Source of the DNA: Hamadaea tsunoensis DSM 44101
Lineage (GTDB): Bacteria > Actinomycetota > Actinomycetes > Mycobacteriales > Micromonosporaceae
Assembly: GCF_000428945.1 (NCBI RefSeq)
Contig: NZ_AUAX01000021.1
Location: 1-64,000 of the forward strand
DNA length: 64,000 bases
Direction of reading: 5' to 3'
How positions within the stretch are numbered: position 1 is the first letter of the stretch; every line of letters begins with the position of its first letter. Below are positions 25,611-34,210 of this stretch, piece by piece. A program made the translations under genes and the position numbers. The notes beneath the pieces were generated by a model, which saw only the letters and a program-made list of their open reading frames with translations, was not told the origin of the DNA and did no database searches.

Positions 25611-25723
25611 AATCCACTGTCGACAGGCGCTTGAAAGCTTTGCAGGTCAAGCGATAGACTGCACCACATGAACACGCCCATTGGGGCGTGCGTCCCGGTT
25701 GTGGGGGGCCGAGTCTCGGACAC
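25611..25723 (+). repeat. Island repeat, copy C, abutting the serine recombinase
   Basis: The most complete copy: TTGAAA, 18 bases, TAGACT, then ATG eight bases later opening NTPIGACVPVVG, as in a leaderless transcript. The dyad GCTTGA/TCAAGC spans the promoter. Differences from copy A in the coding part fall mainly at third codon positions (CCT/CCC, ATC/ATT). It ends two bases before the stop of the convergent serine recombinase. Confidence 0.75.
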
Positions 25724-25724
25724 G

Positions 25725-27215
25725 TTATTTCCCCACGGCTTCCATCGGCGTCACTCGATCTTCGGGTGACGCCGATTCCGTGGAGCGAGGCGTTCGCTGC
25801 TTCGGGATCGGTGTCATTCGTGGGGGAGTCTGCTGGAACACGGTCTCGCCGTCGATGTCGAGCCGCCACTCCGCATGATCACACCAGATGATCAATCGGT
25901 GGCCCTCTAGAATCGTGGGCAGGTCCGCGATGGTGATGTCGCCACCAGCGAGAAAGAGGATCGCCTGATCCTCCCGGGCGTAGATGTTCTTGGACGGTCG
26001 GCTCCAGCGCAATCGTGAGCTCGTGCGGCCGTGTCGGCACCGGTGCGAAGCCCGGCCGTGACTCCAATGCGGTTCCAACCGTCGGCCGCACGGTTCGCAG
26101 GAGAACAGGCCGGTCATCGTGAACTCGTGGGCGTCATTGTGGGCGGTGCTATGGATGGCCTGCGCTGCGATGAAGTCCGCTTCACTGACCAGCGGCTCGT
26201 GGACGGTGTCCTTGGAGATCGTCCACTCCTGCACCCTGCTCCATCGATACATCTCGGCATGCCCGAGGGCGTCGTCTGCCTGGTCGAGGCTGCCGTGATC
26301 GGTGTGCTGGCGGTTCCACACCTGGCGACCGGTGTAGCGGGGGTTGGCCAGAATCGATGCCACGGTGCGCAACGTCCATCCCTCGCCGCTACGGTGTGGA
26401 TTGCGTTGCGGGTCGTGTGCGGAGGGACAGGCGACGTTCTGCTCGTTGAGGGAGACGGTGATCGCGGCGACACTCCAGCCGGCCAGTCGTTGGGCAAACA
26501 TCCAGGACACCCACCGAGCGGTCTCCGGGTCGGGGCCATAGCGGTGCAGGCGGCGTCCCCACTGGGCGTGGGCCTTGTTCGGATGCGGTCCGGCATCCAC
26601 GATCATGTACCCGTACGGTGGGCGGCCACCGATCATCCGTCCCTGTTCGAGGACCTGGCTTTGCATCGCAGCCTTCACCCGGAACCGGGTTCGCTGCACC
26701 TCGCGTTTGGCGTGCACGCCCAGCAGTTTGAGTAGTGACTGGTGCTCCGGGTTGTGGAGATCGACCGGGCCACCGAGCTCGGGTAGCCACAGCTGCACAT
26801 GGTGGCTTTCAAAGATGGGACCGAGCTGCTCGATTTGGTTACCGCAGAAGGCGCGCTCGAACTCGCCCACGACGACAGCGTCGAACTCCCGATTCGGGTC
26901 GGCCAGCGCGGTGAGGAGTTTCGCGGCTTCCGGTCGGCGAGCCCATCCGCGGCTGCGTGTCACTCCCTGATCGATGTACTCGACCACGATCGTGCCGTGC
27001 CCGGCGATCAAGTCGTCGACCACGAACCGCTGCCACCCGGCAGAGGATTGAAAGTGCTGGAAGCGGTCGGTCGACATCCGGCCGTAGAACGCGAACCTGG
27101 TCGTGGCGATGCCGACACCAACGGGGTGGCGCAGCCGCCAAGCTGTCTTGGGGTCGTCGAGTTGTGCCCAGACCTGGAGCCGATCGGCATGGAGAGGGTC
27201 GTGGGGTGTAGTCAT
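25725..27215 (-). CDS. Serine recombinase (resolvase/invertase type, 496 aa)
   Basis: The N-terminal catalytic domain (residues about 40-190) has FYGRMSTDRFQ with the nucleophilic serine, an Asp/Gln motif in IDQGVTRSRG and the Arg of VVVGEFERAFCG. A recombinase domain follows (GGRPPYGYMIV; GWTLRTVASILANPRYTGRQ), then a zinc ribbon with CEPCGRRLEPHW and CRHGR. Length and domain order fit large serine recombinases, though it is shorter than most phage integrases because the coiled-coil part is reduced. It sits at the edge of the island, with its 3' end touching repeat C. It may have moved the island or be a late arrival. The next 289 bases (27216-27504) hold nothing that I can identify. Confidence 0.9.
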   Translation of the reverse strand: MTTPHDPLHADRLQVWAQLDDPKTAWRLRHPVGVGIATTRFAFYGRMSTDRFQHFQSSAGWQRFVVDDLIAGHGTIVVEYIDQGVTRSRGWARRPEAAKLLTALADPNREFDAVVVGEFERAFCGNQIEQLGPIFESHHVQLWLPELGGPVDLHNPEHQSLLKLLGVHAKREVQRTRFRVKAAMQSQVLEQGRMIGGRPPYGYMIVDAGPHPNKAHAQWGRRLHRYGPDPETARWVSWMFAQRLAGWSVAAITVSLNEQNVACPSAHDPQRNPHRSGEGWTLRTVASILANPRYTGRQVWNRQHTDHGSLDQADDALGHAEMYRWSRVQEWTISKDTVHEPLVSEADFIAAQAIHSTAHNDAHEFTMTGLFSCEPCGRRLEPHWSHGRASHRCRHGRTSSRLRWSRPSKNIYAREDQAILFLAGGDITIADLPTILEGHRLIIWCDHAEWRLDIDGETVFQQTPPRMTPIPKQRTPRSTESASPEDRVTPMEAVGK

Positions 27216-27504
27216 CGCCGTTCACCGCCCATTCGCATGCTGCTAGCGACCTCAGCATGTTCGTCCGGGTAGAACGATGAAAAGGTGCGATGGTGCGATC
27301 CACCCGCAAGAACGTCAAAAGCGCTCGATCGCTTGACCGTCGGTGTCGGGTCTGGAGGTAATGAGGTAATACTGCTGGCACGATGGACGGGCTGGCAGTC
27401 GCATACAACGGGGATGAAGAGCGGCGAAGTCGCTACGACATGCCGATCGAAGCTGTTCGGACCGCCAACCGGACCGCGGCGGCCGGCAAGCCAGACCAAC
27501 AGCA

Positions 27505-27722
27505 GTGGATCTGATTGGACGCATAGCTCAGCGGCATGATGCCGTGTGGGATGCAGACGCGGTCCGCGACGATCTGTACGACTACGTCGGCGAGCATCTC
27601 GGCGACGCCGACGGCATCCTTGTCATCGACGAAACCGGGTTTATCAAAAAGGGGATCAAGACCGTCGGTGTTCAGGACCAGTACACCGGCACTCTCGGGA
27701 AGGTCGACAGCCAGGCACTGAC
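27505..27722 (+). mobile_element. IS701-family transposase fragment
   Basis: The frame reads DADAVRDDLYDYVGEHLGDA, then GILVIDETGFIKKGIKTVGV and QDQYTGTLGKVDSQ. This is the diagnostic first catalytic-Asp region of IS701 (DDE_5) transposases. Both ends of the element are lost; the right side is fused to ABC-permease sequence at about 27722. Confidence 0.75.
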
Positions 27723-27724
27723 GG

Positions 27725-27868
27725 TCACCGGACCCCGATCAGGCCCACCATCGCCAGGTACACGCCGGACAGCACGACCGCTCGCAGTACACCTGGGTCG
27801 GCGAAGGACGGGCGCGGAACCCCGCCGGCCGTGGCCATCGTGCCGGAGGCGAACGTCGCGAAGGTGAC
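27725..27868 (-). pseudogene. ABC transporter permease remnant
   Basis: The minus-strand frame reads VTFATFASGTMATAGGVPRP, then SFADPGVLRAVVLSGVYLAM and VGLIGVR. This hydrophobic pattern occurs in ABC-2-type permeases. Both sides are cut. It is one of several scrambled transporter fragments in this region. Confidence 0.5.
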
Positions 27869-27958
27869 GACCTCCCCGACCACCAACGACAGATGCTCGC
27901 GATCGGCCGGGCGCTCATGGCTCAGCCCAGCGTCCTGCTCCTCGACGAGCCGTCCATG

Positions 27959-29092
27959 TGTCGGCGTACGGGTTCTGATGCAGAGCCGCGTACGCCAGGC
28001 GTACACAGTTCGGGAACATCTGACGATGCGATTTCGCGTTGACCCCGACTCGGTGATCTTCTTTCATTCTTTCCACTGAGTTACCGACGCAATCCGGCCG
28101 GCACAGGATCGCGGCAGGTGCGCGAACAGCGGTAGCGTGTGGTCGTGCTGTCGTTGCTGTCGTTGTCGATCGAGAGGGCGTTGCATGCACGGTCTGCCGA
28201 GCATGTGCGCGTGATCGTGCGTATCGATGGTGTTGACGTCAGCCATGCTGACGGCGACGACGGCCCAGATCCGTGGAACGCACTGGTGCCGGTGAACCGC
28301 TTCGTGGCGACCGACGACTTCACGACCGCGACGATTGCCTGCTGCAAGAGCTGTGGCCCGGAATGCTGCGCGATCGAAGCGTGTGTCCGCCGCGAGGGCG
28401 ACGTCGTGCGCTGGGAAGTAGGTGACCGGCGCGGTGTTCGTTGGGTGGGCGAGCGACGCACGATCCTGTTCGATGCGGCTGCCTACGACGCCGAAGTCGC
28501 CCGTATTGAGGCCGACCGCAGCTGGCAGACGGCGATGCACCGGGCCGGGCGGCTCATCCTCGCCGGTGTTGACCTGCCCTCAGGGGTTGAGGGCGTGCGG
28601 GTCACCATGATTGGCGCCGGGGAGCTCGAGGTGTGGCTTGAGGAGCCGGACGAGTACCAGATCTTTGTGCACGCCCCCTGGGATGCGCAGCGACCCGACG
28701 ACAGTGCCGCCATGGTGCGCTCGGTGCTCGCCGGGCCCGCTGCTGCCTGGCCCGCGCGGTGGCACAGCATCAAGGCGGACCGCGAGGACCCGCCGGCATA
28801 CGCCGGGCCGTCCTGGCGGCGCGCCGAGTTTTGACGGCACCGTGCCGAATAGCCACAGCACCAAGGCCATCCGGCACGGTGATGATCTCGTGGGTAATGA
28901 TTCGTCGGCATCCCCCAGTACAGTCCGCGCCCGCTCATCGGCACGACCTGTTCGGTGCTGCCCATTATAACAGTGCGTAGTCATTGAACGCCGGACTCGC
29001 ATCTGCATGCACCGGTAGGCACTTACCGATCTTGCTATCTGCTCTGTACTCGCTGGTGTTCGCGGCTCTGTACTGCAACCCGTACGCCGACA
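27959..29092. mobile_element. Non-autonomous Tn7/Tn402-like element with TGTCGG ends and CCATG target duplication
   Basis: The ends are exact 16-bp inverted repeats (TGTCGGCGTACGGGTT at 27959-27974; its complement at 29077-29092), with weaker similarity for ~30 bases further in. CCATG flanks both sides (27954-27958 and 29093-29097). The right end contains two GTACAGAGC units 24 bases apart (complement at 29041 and 29065), resembling transposase-binding repeats. TGT...ACA ends, a 5-bp duplication and internal repeats fit the Tn7/Tn402/Mu transposase group. No transposase is present; one cargo gene is. Confidence 0.8.
28139..28834 (+). CDS. Cargo gene of the mini-element, unknown function (231 aa)
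   Basis: The protein has a strand-rich N-terminal part (HVRVIVRIDGVDVSHAD), a Cys cluster (ACCKSCGPECCAIEACVRRE, residues about 69-88), WEVGDRRGVRWVGERRTILF and a C-terminal AYDAEVARIEADRSWQTAMH followed by VRVTMIGAGELEVWLEEPDE. GTG 28139 opens the frame; GTG 28145, seven bases after a TAGCGT -10-like box, is an equally good leaderless start. No family was recognised. It is the only gene between the inverted ends, so it is the passenger. A 10-bp hairpin (28838-28847 with 28872-28881) follows the stop and may terminate it. Confidence 0.65.
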   Translation: MVVLSLLSLSIERALHARSAEHVRVIVRIDGVDVSHADGDDGPDPWNALVPVNRFVATDDFTTATIACCKSCGPECCAIEACVRREGDVVRWEVGDRRGVRWVGERRTILFDAAAYDAEVARIEADRSWQTAMHRAGRLILAGVDLPSGVEGVRVTMIGAGELEVWLEEPDEYQIFVHAPWDAQRPDDSAAMVRSVLAGPAAAWPARWHSIKADREDPPAYAGPSWRRAEF

Positions 29093-29119
29093 CCATGGGG
29101 CTCTCGCCGAAACTCGTCG

Positions 29120-29421
29120 GCGAGATCGCCCGCGATGTCCCGGTCATCGCTACCTTGCCGCTCTCCATGACGAGGCAGGTGGATGGCACGTCGAAGGTGA
29201 GTTTGGCGCTCTGCTCGACCAACAGCATGGTGAGCCCTTGGGCGCTGAGGCGTTGCAGGCTGTTGGCCGTCCGACAATGCCCCGGCGAGGCGGTGGCGCA
29301 TCTCGCCGAGGACGGGGAATAGCTCGTAGACCTCGTCGACTGCTACGTCGCGTGAGAGGCCGAGCACTGACTCTAGCCGCGCCGAACGGCCGGGGACGCA
29401 GGGCCAGCCTGCCAAGTTCAT
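29120..29421 (-). pseudogene. Inverted, internally deleted LivF ABC ATPase fragment
   Basis: The minus strand encodes SRDVAVDEVYELFPVLGEMR and HRLAGALSDGQ (29421 to ~29265), then, after a shift of frame, SLQRLSAQGLTMLLVEQSAK and TCLVMESGKVAMTG (~29260 to 29120). These are the N-central and C-terminal parts of a LivF ATPase, with the ABC signature and Walker B missing between them. The missing part is just what lies on the plus strand at 27870-29130, indicating an inversion plus deletion. Confidence 0.65.
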
Positions 29422-29436
29422 TACCGGCTGCCGGCG

Positions 29437-30690
29437 CTACAGATTCTGGTCACCGTCTGGCCGTCGTGGCGCGAGACGCTGCAACTGGGTTGCGTGTCGG
29501 GGGGTGAGTTCGTCCAGCGATGCGACGCCGAGCAGTTTCATAGTCCGCACCACCTGCTCAGAGAGGATCTCGATGGCGCGGTCGACGCCAGGGCGACCGC
29601 CTGCCATCAGCCCGTAGAGGTAGGCGCGGCCGATCAAGGAGAATTTCGCGCCCAGCGCGATGCAGGCGACAATGTCGGCGCCGTTCATGATGCCGGTGTC
29701 GACGGCGATGTCCGTGTGGCTACCGACCTCGCGGACGACGTCGGGCAACAGGTGGAATGGGACCGGTGCCCGGTCGAGCTGCCGGCCGCCGTGGTTGGAC
29801 AAGACGATGCCGTCCACACCTGCGTCGACTAGCTTCTTAGCGTCGTCGACCGCCTGCACGCCTTTGATGACGAGCGTGCCGGGCCACATGTTGCGGATCG
29901 TAGCTAGGTCGTCGTAGGAAATCGTGGGGTCCATGGCAGCGTCGAGGAGCTGACCGACGGTACCTCCGGTCGATGACAGCGACGCGAACTCGAGTTTGGG
30001 AGTGGTCAGGAAGTCCCACCACCACCAGGGCCGCGGGATGGCGTTCAGGACCGTGCGGAGCGTCAGCTGCGGCGGGATGGAGAACCCATTGCGTTTGTCG
30101 CGTAGGCGGGCACCAGCGACGGGGGTGTCGACGGTGAGCATGAGGGTGTCGAACCCGGCGGCAGCGGCCCGTTCGACGAGGCTGTAGGAGATCTCCCGCT
30201 GACGCATGACGTAGAGCTGGAACCAGTTGCGGCCGTGGGGGTTGGCCGCCTGGACGTCCTCGATCGAGGTGGTGCCTAGGGTGGACAGGGCGAAAGGGAT
30301 CCCGGCAGCCCCGGCGGCGCTGGCTCCGGCCGTTTCGCCTTCGGTGTGCATGAGCCGGGTGAAGCCGGTCGGTGCGATTCCGAACGGCATCGCGGAGCGT
30401 CCGCCAAAAATCGTGGCAGCAGTATCGACGGTGGAGACGTCGCGCAGGATCGATGGATGGAATTCGACGTCTTCGAACGCCTGCCGTGCGCGGGCTAGGG
30501 ATAGTTCCATCTCAGCGGCGCCGTCGGTGTAGTCGAAAGCTGCGGCCGGGGTGCGCCGCTGGGCGATAGCACGTAGGTCATAGATGGTCAGCGCTCGGGC
30601 AAGGCGGCGTCTGCGGCCGTTGAGTTCAGGGGTGCGGAACTTCATGAGCTCCAGAAGCTCTGCTGGCTTGGGGAGTTGTCGTTTCACCAT
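29437..30690 (-). CDS. lldD: FMN-dependent L-lactate dehydrogenase (417 aa)
   Basis: An alpha-hydroxy-acid oxidase/dehydrogenase TIM barrel. FDYTDGAAE lies near residue 54, [12 protein letters not shown] and the flavin-binding [11 protein letters not shown] in the middle, [14 protein letters not shown] further on, and the active-site His-Gly-Gly-Arg motif in [34 protein letters not shown] completes the phosphate site. ATG 30690 gives the usual family length; the upstream extension is shadow sequence. It is the last gene of the rhamnose operon, ten bases after rhaB. It fits the pathway exactly: the L-lactaldehyde from rhamnulose-1-phosphate is oxidised by RhaEW to L-lactate, which LldD converts to pyruvate. 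Confidence 0.9.
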   Translation of the reverse strand: MVKRQLPKPAELLELMKFRTPELNGRRRRLARALTIYDLRAIAQRRTPAAAFDYTDGAAEMELSLARARQAFEDVEFHPSILRDVSTVDTAATIFGGRSAMPFGIAPTGFTRLMHTEGETAGASAAGAAGIPFALSTLGTTSIEDVQAANPHGRNWFQLYVMRQREISYSLVERAAAAGFDTLMLTVDTPVAGARLRDKRNGFSIPPQLTLRTVLNAIPRPWWWWDFLTTPKLEFASLSSTGGTVGQLLDAAMDPTISYDDLATIRNMWPGTLVIKGVQAVDDAKKLVDAGVDGIVLSNHGGRQLDRAPVPFHLLPDVVREVGSHTDIAVDTGIMNGADIVACIALGAKFSLIGRAYLYGLMAGGRPGVDRAIEILSEQVVRTMKLLGVASLDELTPRHATQLQRLAPRRPDGDQNL

Positions 30691-30700
30691 TGTCGTTGAC

Positions 30701-32119
30701 CTATCGAGGCAGGTAGCGGGTGAGGTTGCTGGACGCGGCGGCGACAGCGCGGATGTCGCGAAGATCAGGTCCGAGCGCACCGAGCGCCCGCGCCTGGACC
30801 AGCATGTTTCCCATGGCGGTCGCTTCGACAGGCCCGGCCACGACGGGCAGGCCCGATCGGTTCGCGGTCGCCTGGCACAGCAGGGTGTTCTGTGACCCGC
30901 CGCCGACGATGTGAATGGTGGTGACCTCATGGTCGGCCAGCCGCGCGGCGTCGTGGACCGCGTGGGCGAACGCTTCGGCGAGGCTTTCGATAATGGCGCG
31001 GATGAGCACGGGGCGGCTGCGCGGGACCGGTTGGTCGTGGTCGCGGCACCAGGTCTCGACGCGGTGCGGGATGTCGCCCGGGGGCAGGAAGATTGGGTCG
31101 TTGACGTCGAAGATTGCCAGCGGTTCGTCGACCTTTGCGGCGGCGTCGAGCAGTTCGGCCAGGGCGCTGGCGCGGCGGGCGTCGGTGGCGGCCGGTTCCC
31201 AGTGGCGCAGGGACTCTGACAGCAGCCACAGCCCCATCACGTTATGGAGGAAACGGTTGGTTTCGTCGAGGCCGCCTTCGTTGGTGAAGTTCGCCTGGCG
31301 GGCGTGCTCGGTGAGCACTGGTCCGTCGAGTTCGAGTCCGACCAGGCCCCATGTGCCGCAGGAGATGTAGGCGAAGTCTCGTCCGGTGTTGGGGATTGCT
31401 GCGACCGCTGATGCGGTGTCGTGCGAGCCGACGGTGACGATCGGCAATGCCCGGCCGACTGCTGCAGCGGCCTGCGGTGTCAGCACGCCTACCGGTGTTC
31501 CTGGGTCCACCAGGGGTGGCAGGATCCGGCTCGGGATGCCCAGGGTGTCGGCGAGGTCGAGGTCCCAGGCGAGGCTGCGTGGGTCGAGCAGCCCTGTGGT
31601 GGAGGCGTTCGTGCGTTCGGCGATCGCCCGGCCGGTCAGCCAGAAGGTGAACAGGTCCGGGATGAGCAGCATCTGGTCGGCGAATTCGAGCAGGGCACCC
31701 TCGGTGCTCAGCTGGAACACGGTGTTGAACGGCAGGTGCTGCAGTCCGTTGCGCTGGTAGAGCTCGGCGGCGCCGATACGGTCGTGGACGGCGCGCACGC
31801 CAGCGTCGTTGCGGGCGTCGCGGTAGTGGTATGGGTTGCCCAGGACGCGACCGTCGTGCAGCAGCGCGTAGTCCACGGCCCACGAGTCGATACCGACACT
31901 GGCGATTTCGCCCGGTGCGGAGCGTTCGGCCGCGGCCAGCCCGGCCAGTACACGGCGGTGCAGGTTGAGCAGGTTCCAGTGCATGCCGTCGAGGGTGTGC
32001 ACCGGCTCGTTGCCGAAGCGGGTGATGTGTTCGGTGTGCAGGACGCCGTCGACCAAGCGGCCGAGGATCACTCGGCCGCTGGTCGCTCCCAGGTCGACGG
32101 CGGCGATGGTTGTGTTCAT
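30701..32119 (-). CDS. rhaB: Rhamnulokinase (472 aa)
   Basis: A FGGY-family sugar kinase: the N-terminal [17 protein letters not shown] phosphate motif, [30 protein letters not shown] and the second ATP loop [38 protein letters not shown] is typical of rhamnulokinases. It phosphorylates L-rhamnulose to rhamnulose-1-phosphate in the cytosol. ATG 32119 overlaps the stop of the aldolase/dehydrogenase gene (ATGA), so the longer open frame is rejected. It lies between the RhaEW and lldD genes, in the order of pathway use. Confidence 0.92.
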   Translation of the reverse strand: MNTTIAAVDLGATSGRVILGRLVDGVLHTEHITRFGNEPVHTLDGMHWNLLNLHRRVLAGLAAAERSAPGEIASVGIDSWAVDYALLHDGRVLGNPYHYRDARNDAGVRAVHDRIGAAELYQRNGLQHLPFNTVFQLSTEGALLEFADQMLLIPDLFTFWLTGRAIAERTNASTTGLLDPRSLAWDLDLADTLGIPSRILPPLVDPGTPVGVLTPQAAAAVGRALPIVTVGSHDTASAVAAIPNTGRDFAYISCGTWGLVGLELDGPVLTEHARQANFTNEGGLDETNRFLHNVMGLWLLSESLRHWEPAATDARRASALAELLDAAAKVDEPLAIFDVNDPIFLPPGDIPHRVETWCRDHDQPVPRSRPVLIRAIIESLAEAFAHAVHDAARLADHEVTTIHIVGGGSQNTLLCQATANRSGLPVVAGPVEATAMGNMLVQARALGALGPDLRDIRAVAAASSNLTRYLPR

Positions 32120-34146
32120 CGCAGGAAGGCTGCGGCGACGCCGGAGTCGACCGGGACGTGCAGGCCGGTGGTGCGCCTGAGTTCGGGTCCGGTGAGCACG
32201 TAGACCGCGTCGGCGACGTGGTCGGGCAGGACTTCGCGCTTGAGGATGGTGCGGTCGGCGTAGAACTGGCCGAGGTCTTCTTCTTTGACGCCGTAGGTGG
32301 CGGCGCGCTGCGCGCCCCATCCACCGGCGAAGATGCCTGACCCGCGCACGACGCCGTCGGGGTTGATGCCGTTGACCCGTACGCCGTGCTGGCCGAGTTC
32401 GACGGCGAGCAGCCGGACCTGGTGCGCCTGGTCGGCTTTAGTTGCTGAGTACGCGACGTTGTTGGGGCCGGCGAACACGGAGTTCTTGGACGAGATGTAG
32501 ATGATGTCGCCGCCCATGCCCTGCTCGATCAACGCTGCGGCAGCGGCTTTGGAGACCAGGAACGAGCCCTTGGCCATGACGTCGTGCTGCAGGTCCCAGT
32601 CGGCTTCGCTGGTCTGCAGCAGCGGCTTGGACAGCGACAGGCCAGCGTTGTTGACGACGAGGTCGATGCCACCGAATGCGAGCAGGGTGGCGTCGATGGC
32701 GGCTTGGACGGCGCTGGAGTCGGAAACGTCGACGCTGACCCCGACCGCGACGTCGCTGGTGCCGATTTCAGCGGCGGCTGATTCGGCTTTGGCGAGGTCG
32801 AGGTCGGCGACGACGACACACGCGCCTTCGGCTGCCAGACGGGTGGCGATGGCTTTGCCGATGCCAGAGGCAGCGCCGGTGATGAACGCAATGCGGCCCT
32901 GGTGGCTCTTGGGCTTGGGCATCCGCTGGAGTTTGGCTTCCTCCAAGGCCCAGTACTCGATGTTGAACTTCTCTGATTCGGCGATTGGGGTGTACTTCGA
33001 TAGGGCTTCGGCACCGCGCATGACGTTGATCGCGTTGACGTAGAACTCGCCAGCTACGCGGGCGGTCTGCTTGTTGGCGCCGTAGCTGAACATGCCCACG
33101 CCCGGTACGAGCACGATGAGCGGGTCGGCGCCGCGCATGGCTGGCGAGTCGGCGGTCGCGTAGCGCTGGTAGTAGGCGGCGTAGTCGGCGCGGTACTCGA
33201 CATGCTGCTGCTTCAGCCCCGCGATGGTCTCCTCGACGCTGGCGGTGGCGGGCACGTCGACCAGCAATGGCTTGACCTTGGTCCGCAGGAAGTGATCGGG
33301 GCAGCTGGTCCCCAGTCCCGCCAGGTGAGGTGCTTTCGTGGTGGCGAGGAAGTCGAGCACGACGTCGGTGTCGGTGAAATGACCGACCATCGGTTTCTCG
33401 GTCGAGGCCAGGCCGCGGATGGTGGCGGCCAGGGCGGCGGCTTTAGCTCGGCGCTCGGGTTCGGGCAGCGCTTCGTAGCCGGGCCGTGCCGGGCCGAACG
33501 GCTGCGGTGTGCCGTGCTCGGCGATGTATCGCTGAGCCGTCTGGATGATCCACAGCGAGTTGGTTTCGCATTCGGCGCTGGTGTCACCCCATGCGGTGAT
33601 GCCGTGCCCGCCGAGGATAGTGCCGACGGCCTGCGGGTTGGCCTGCTTGATCGCGGCGATGTCGAGGCCGAGCTGGAAACCGGGCCGCCGCCATGGCACC
33701 CATACGACCTTGTCGCCGAAGATCTTCGAGGTGAGTTCATCGCCGTCGGCGGCGGTGGCGATCGCGATGCCGCTGTCGGGGTGCAGGTGGTCGACGTGAG
33801 CGGCGTCGAGAAGGCCGTGCATGGCGGTGTCGATGCTGGGGGCGGCGCCGCCGCGGCCGTGCAGGCAGTAGTCGAATGCGGCGACCATGGCGTCTTCGTG
33901 CTCGATACCGGGGTAGGTGCGGGCCAGGGCGTCGAGGCGGTCGCGGCGCAGCACGGCCAGCCCCGAGGCTTTCAGCGTGCCGAGGTCGCCGCCGGAGCCT
34001 TTGACCCAGACGAGTTCGACGGGGTCGCCGGTGACTGGGTCGGTGCCGGTGCCTTTGGCGGAGGTGTTGCCGCCGGCGTAGTTGGTGTTGGCCGGGTCAG
34101 CGCCGAGCCGGTTGCTGCGGGCGATGAGGTCGTCGACGGTGCTCAT
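32116..34146 (-). CDS. rhaEW: Bifunctional rhamnulose-1-phosphate aldolase/L-lactaldehyde dehydrogenase (676 aa)
   Basis: The N-terminal ~400 residues are a class II aldolase: NYAGGNTSAKG, DHLHPDSGIAIATA (metal histidines) and GGHGITAWGDTSAEC. The C-terminal ~260 residues are a short-chain dehydrogenase: FITGAASGIGKAIATRL near residue 417, NNAGLSLSKPL, the catalytic Ser region IYISSKNS and YSATKADQ (Tyr-x-x-x-Lys). This fusion is the known RhaEW type: it cleaves rhamnulose-1-phosphate to DHAP and L-lactaldehyde, then oxidises the latter to L-lactate. Its start lies 64 bases after rhaI; its stop overlaps rhaB. Confidence 0.92.
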   Translation of the reverse strand: MSTVDDLIARSNRLGADPANTNYAGGNTSAKGTGTDPVTGDPVELVWVKGSGGDLGTLKASGLAVLRRDRLDALARTYPGIEHEDAMVAAFDYCLHGRGGAAPSIDTAMHGLLDAAHVDHLHPDSGIAIATAADGDELTSKIFGDKVVWVPWRRPGFQLGLDIAAIKQANPQAVGTILGGHGITAWGDTSAECETNSLWIIQTAQRYIAEHGTPQPFGPARPGYEALPEPERRAKAAALAATIRGLASTEKPMVGHFTDTDVVLDFLATTKAPHLAGLGTSCPDHFLRTKVKPLLVDVPATASVEETIAGLKQQHVEYRADYAAYYQRYATADSPAMRGADPLIVLVPGVGMFSYGANKQTARVAGEFYVNAINVMRGAEALSKYTPIAESEKFNIEYWALEEAKLQRMPKPKSHQGRIAFITGAASGIGKAIATRLAAEGACVVVADLDLAKAESAAAEIGTSDVAVGVSVDVSDSSAVQAAIDATLLAFGGIDLVVNNAGLSLSKPLLQTSEADWDLQHDVMAKGSFLVSKAAAAALIEQGMGGDIIYISSKNSVFAGPNNVAYSATKADQAHQVRLLAVELGQHGVRVNGINPDGVVRGSGIFAGGWGAQRAATYGVKEEDLGQFYADRTILKREVLPDHVADAVYVLTGPELRRTTGLHVPVDSGVAAAFLR

Positions 34147-34210
34147 GTGCTCTCCCTTGGCGGCATCAGGGCCGCCCCGTGTTGATCAGATGACGTGGGT
34201 GAGGGATAGG

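Larger units (their letters stand above)
27870..29130 (+). pseudogene. LivF-type ABC ATPase fragment interrupted by the 1134-bp element
   Basis: Before the element the frame reads DLPDHQRQMLAIGRALMAQP, then SVLLLDEPS. After it, reading resumes in the same frame as MGLSPKLVGEI. Together they give the ABC signature, Walker B and D-loop order of branched-chain amino acid transporter ATPases (DEPSMGLSPKLV). The frame is restored exactly when one copy of the 5-bp duplication is removed. Beyond about 29130 the sequence switches to LivF in the opposite orientation. Confidence 0.75.

Noticed and set aside
27517-27590. tRNA-like opening (GGACGCATAGCTCAGCGG)
   Set aside because: It resembles a tRNA 5' half, but the D/anticodon/T arms do not fold and the stretch lies inside the coding frame of the IS701 transposase fragment.
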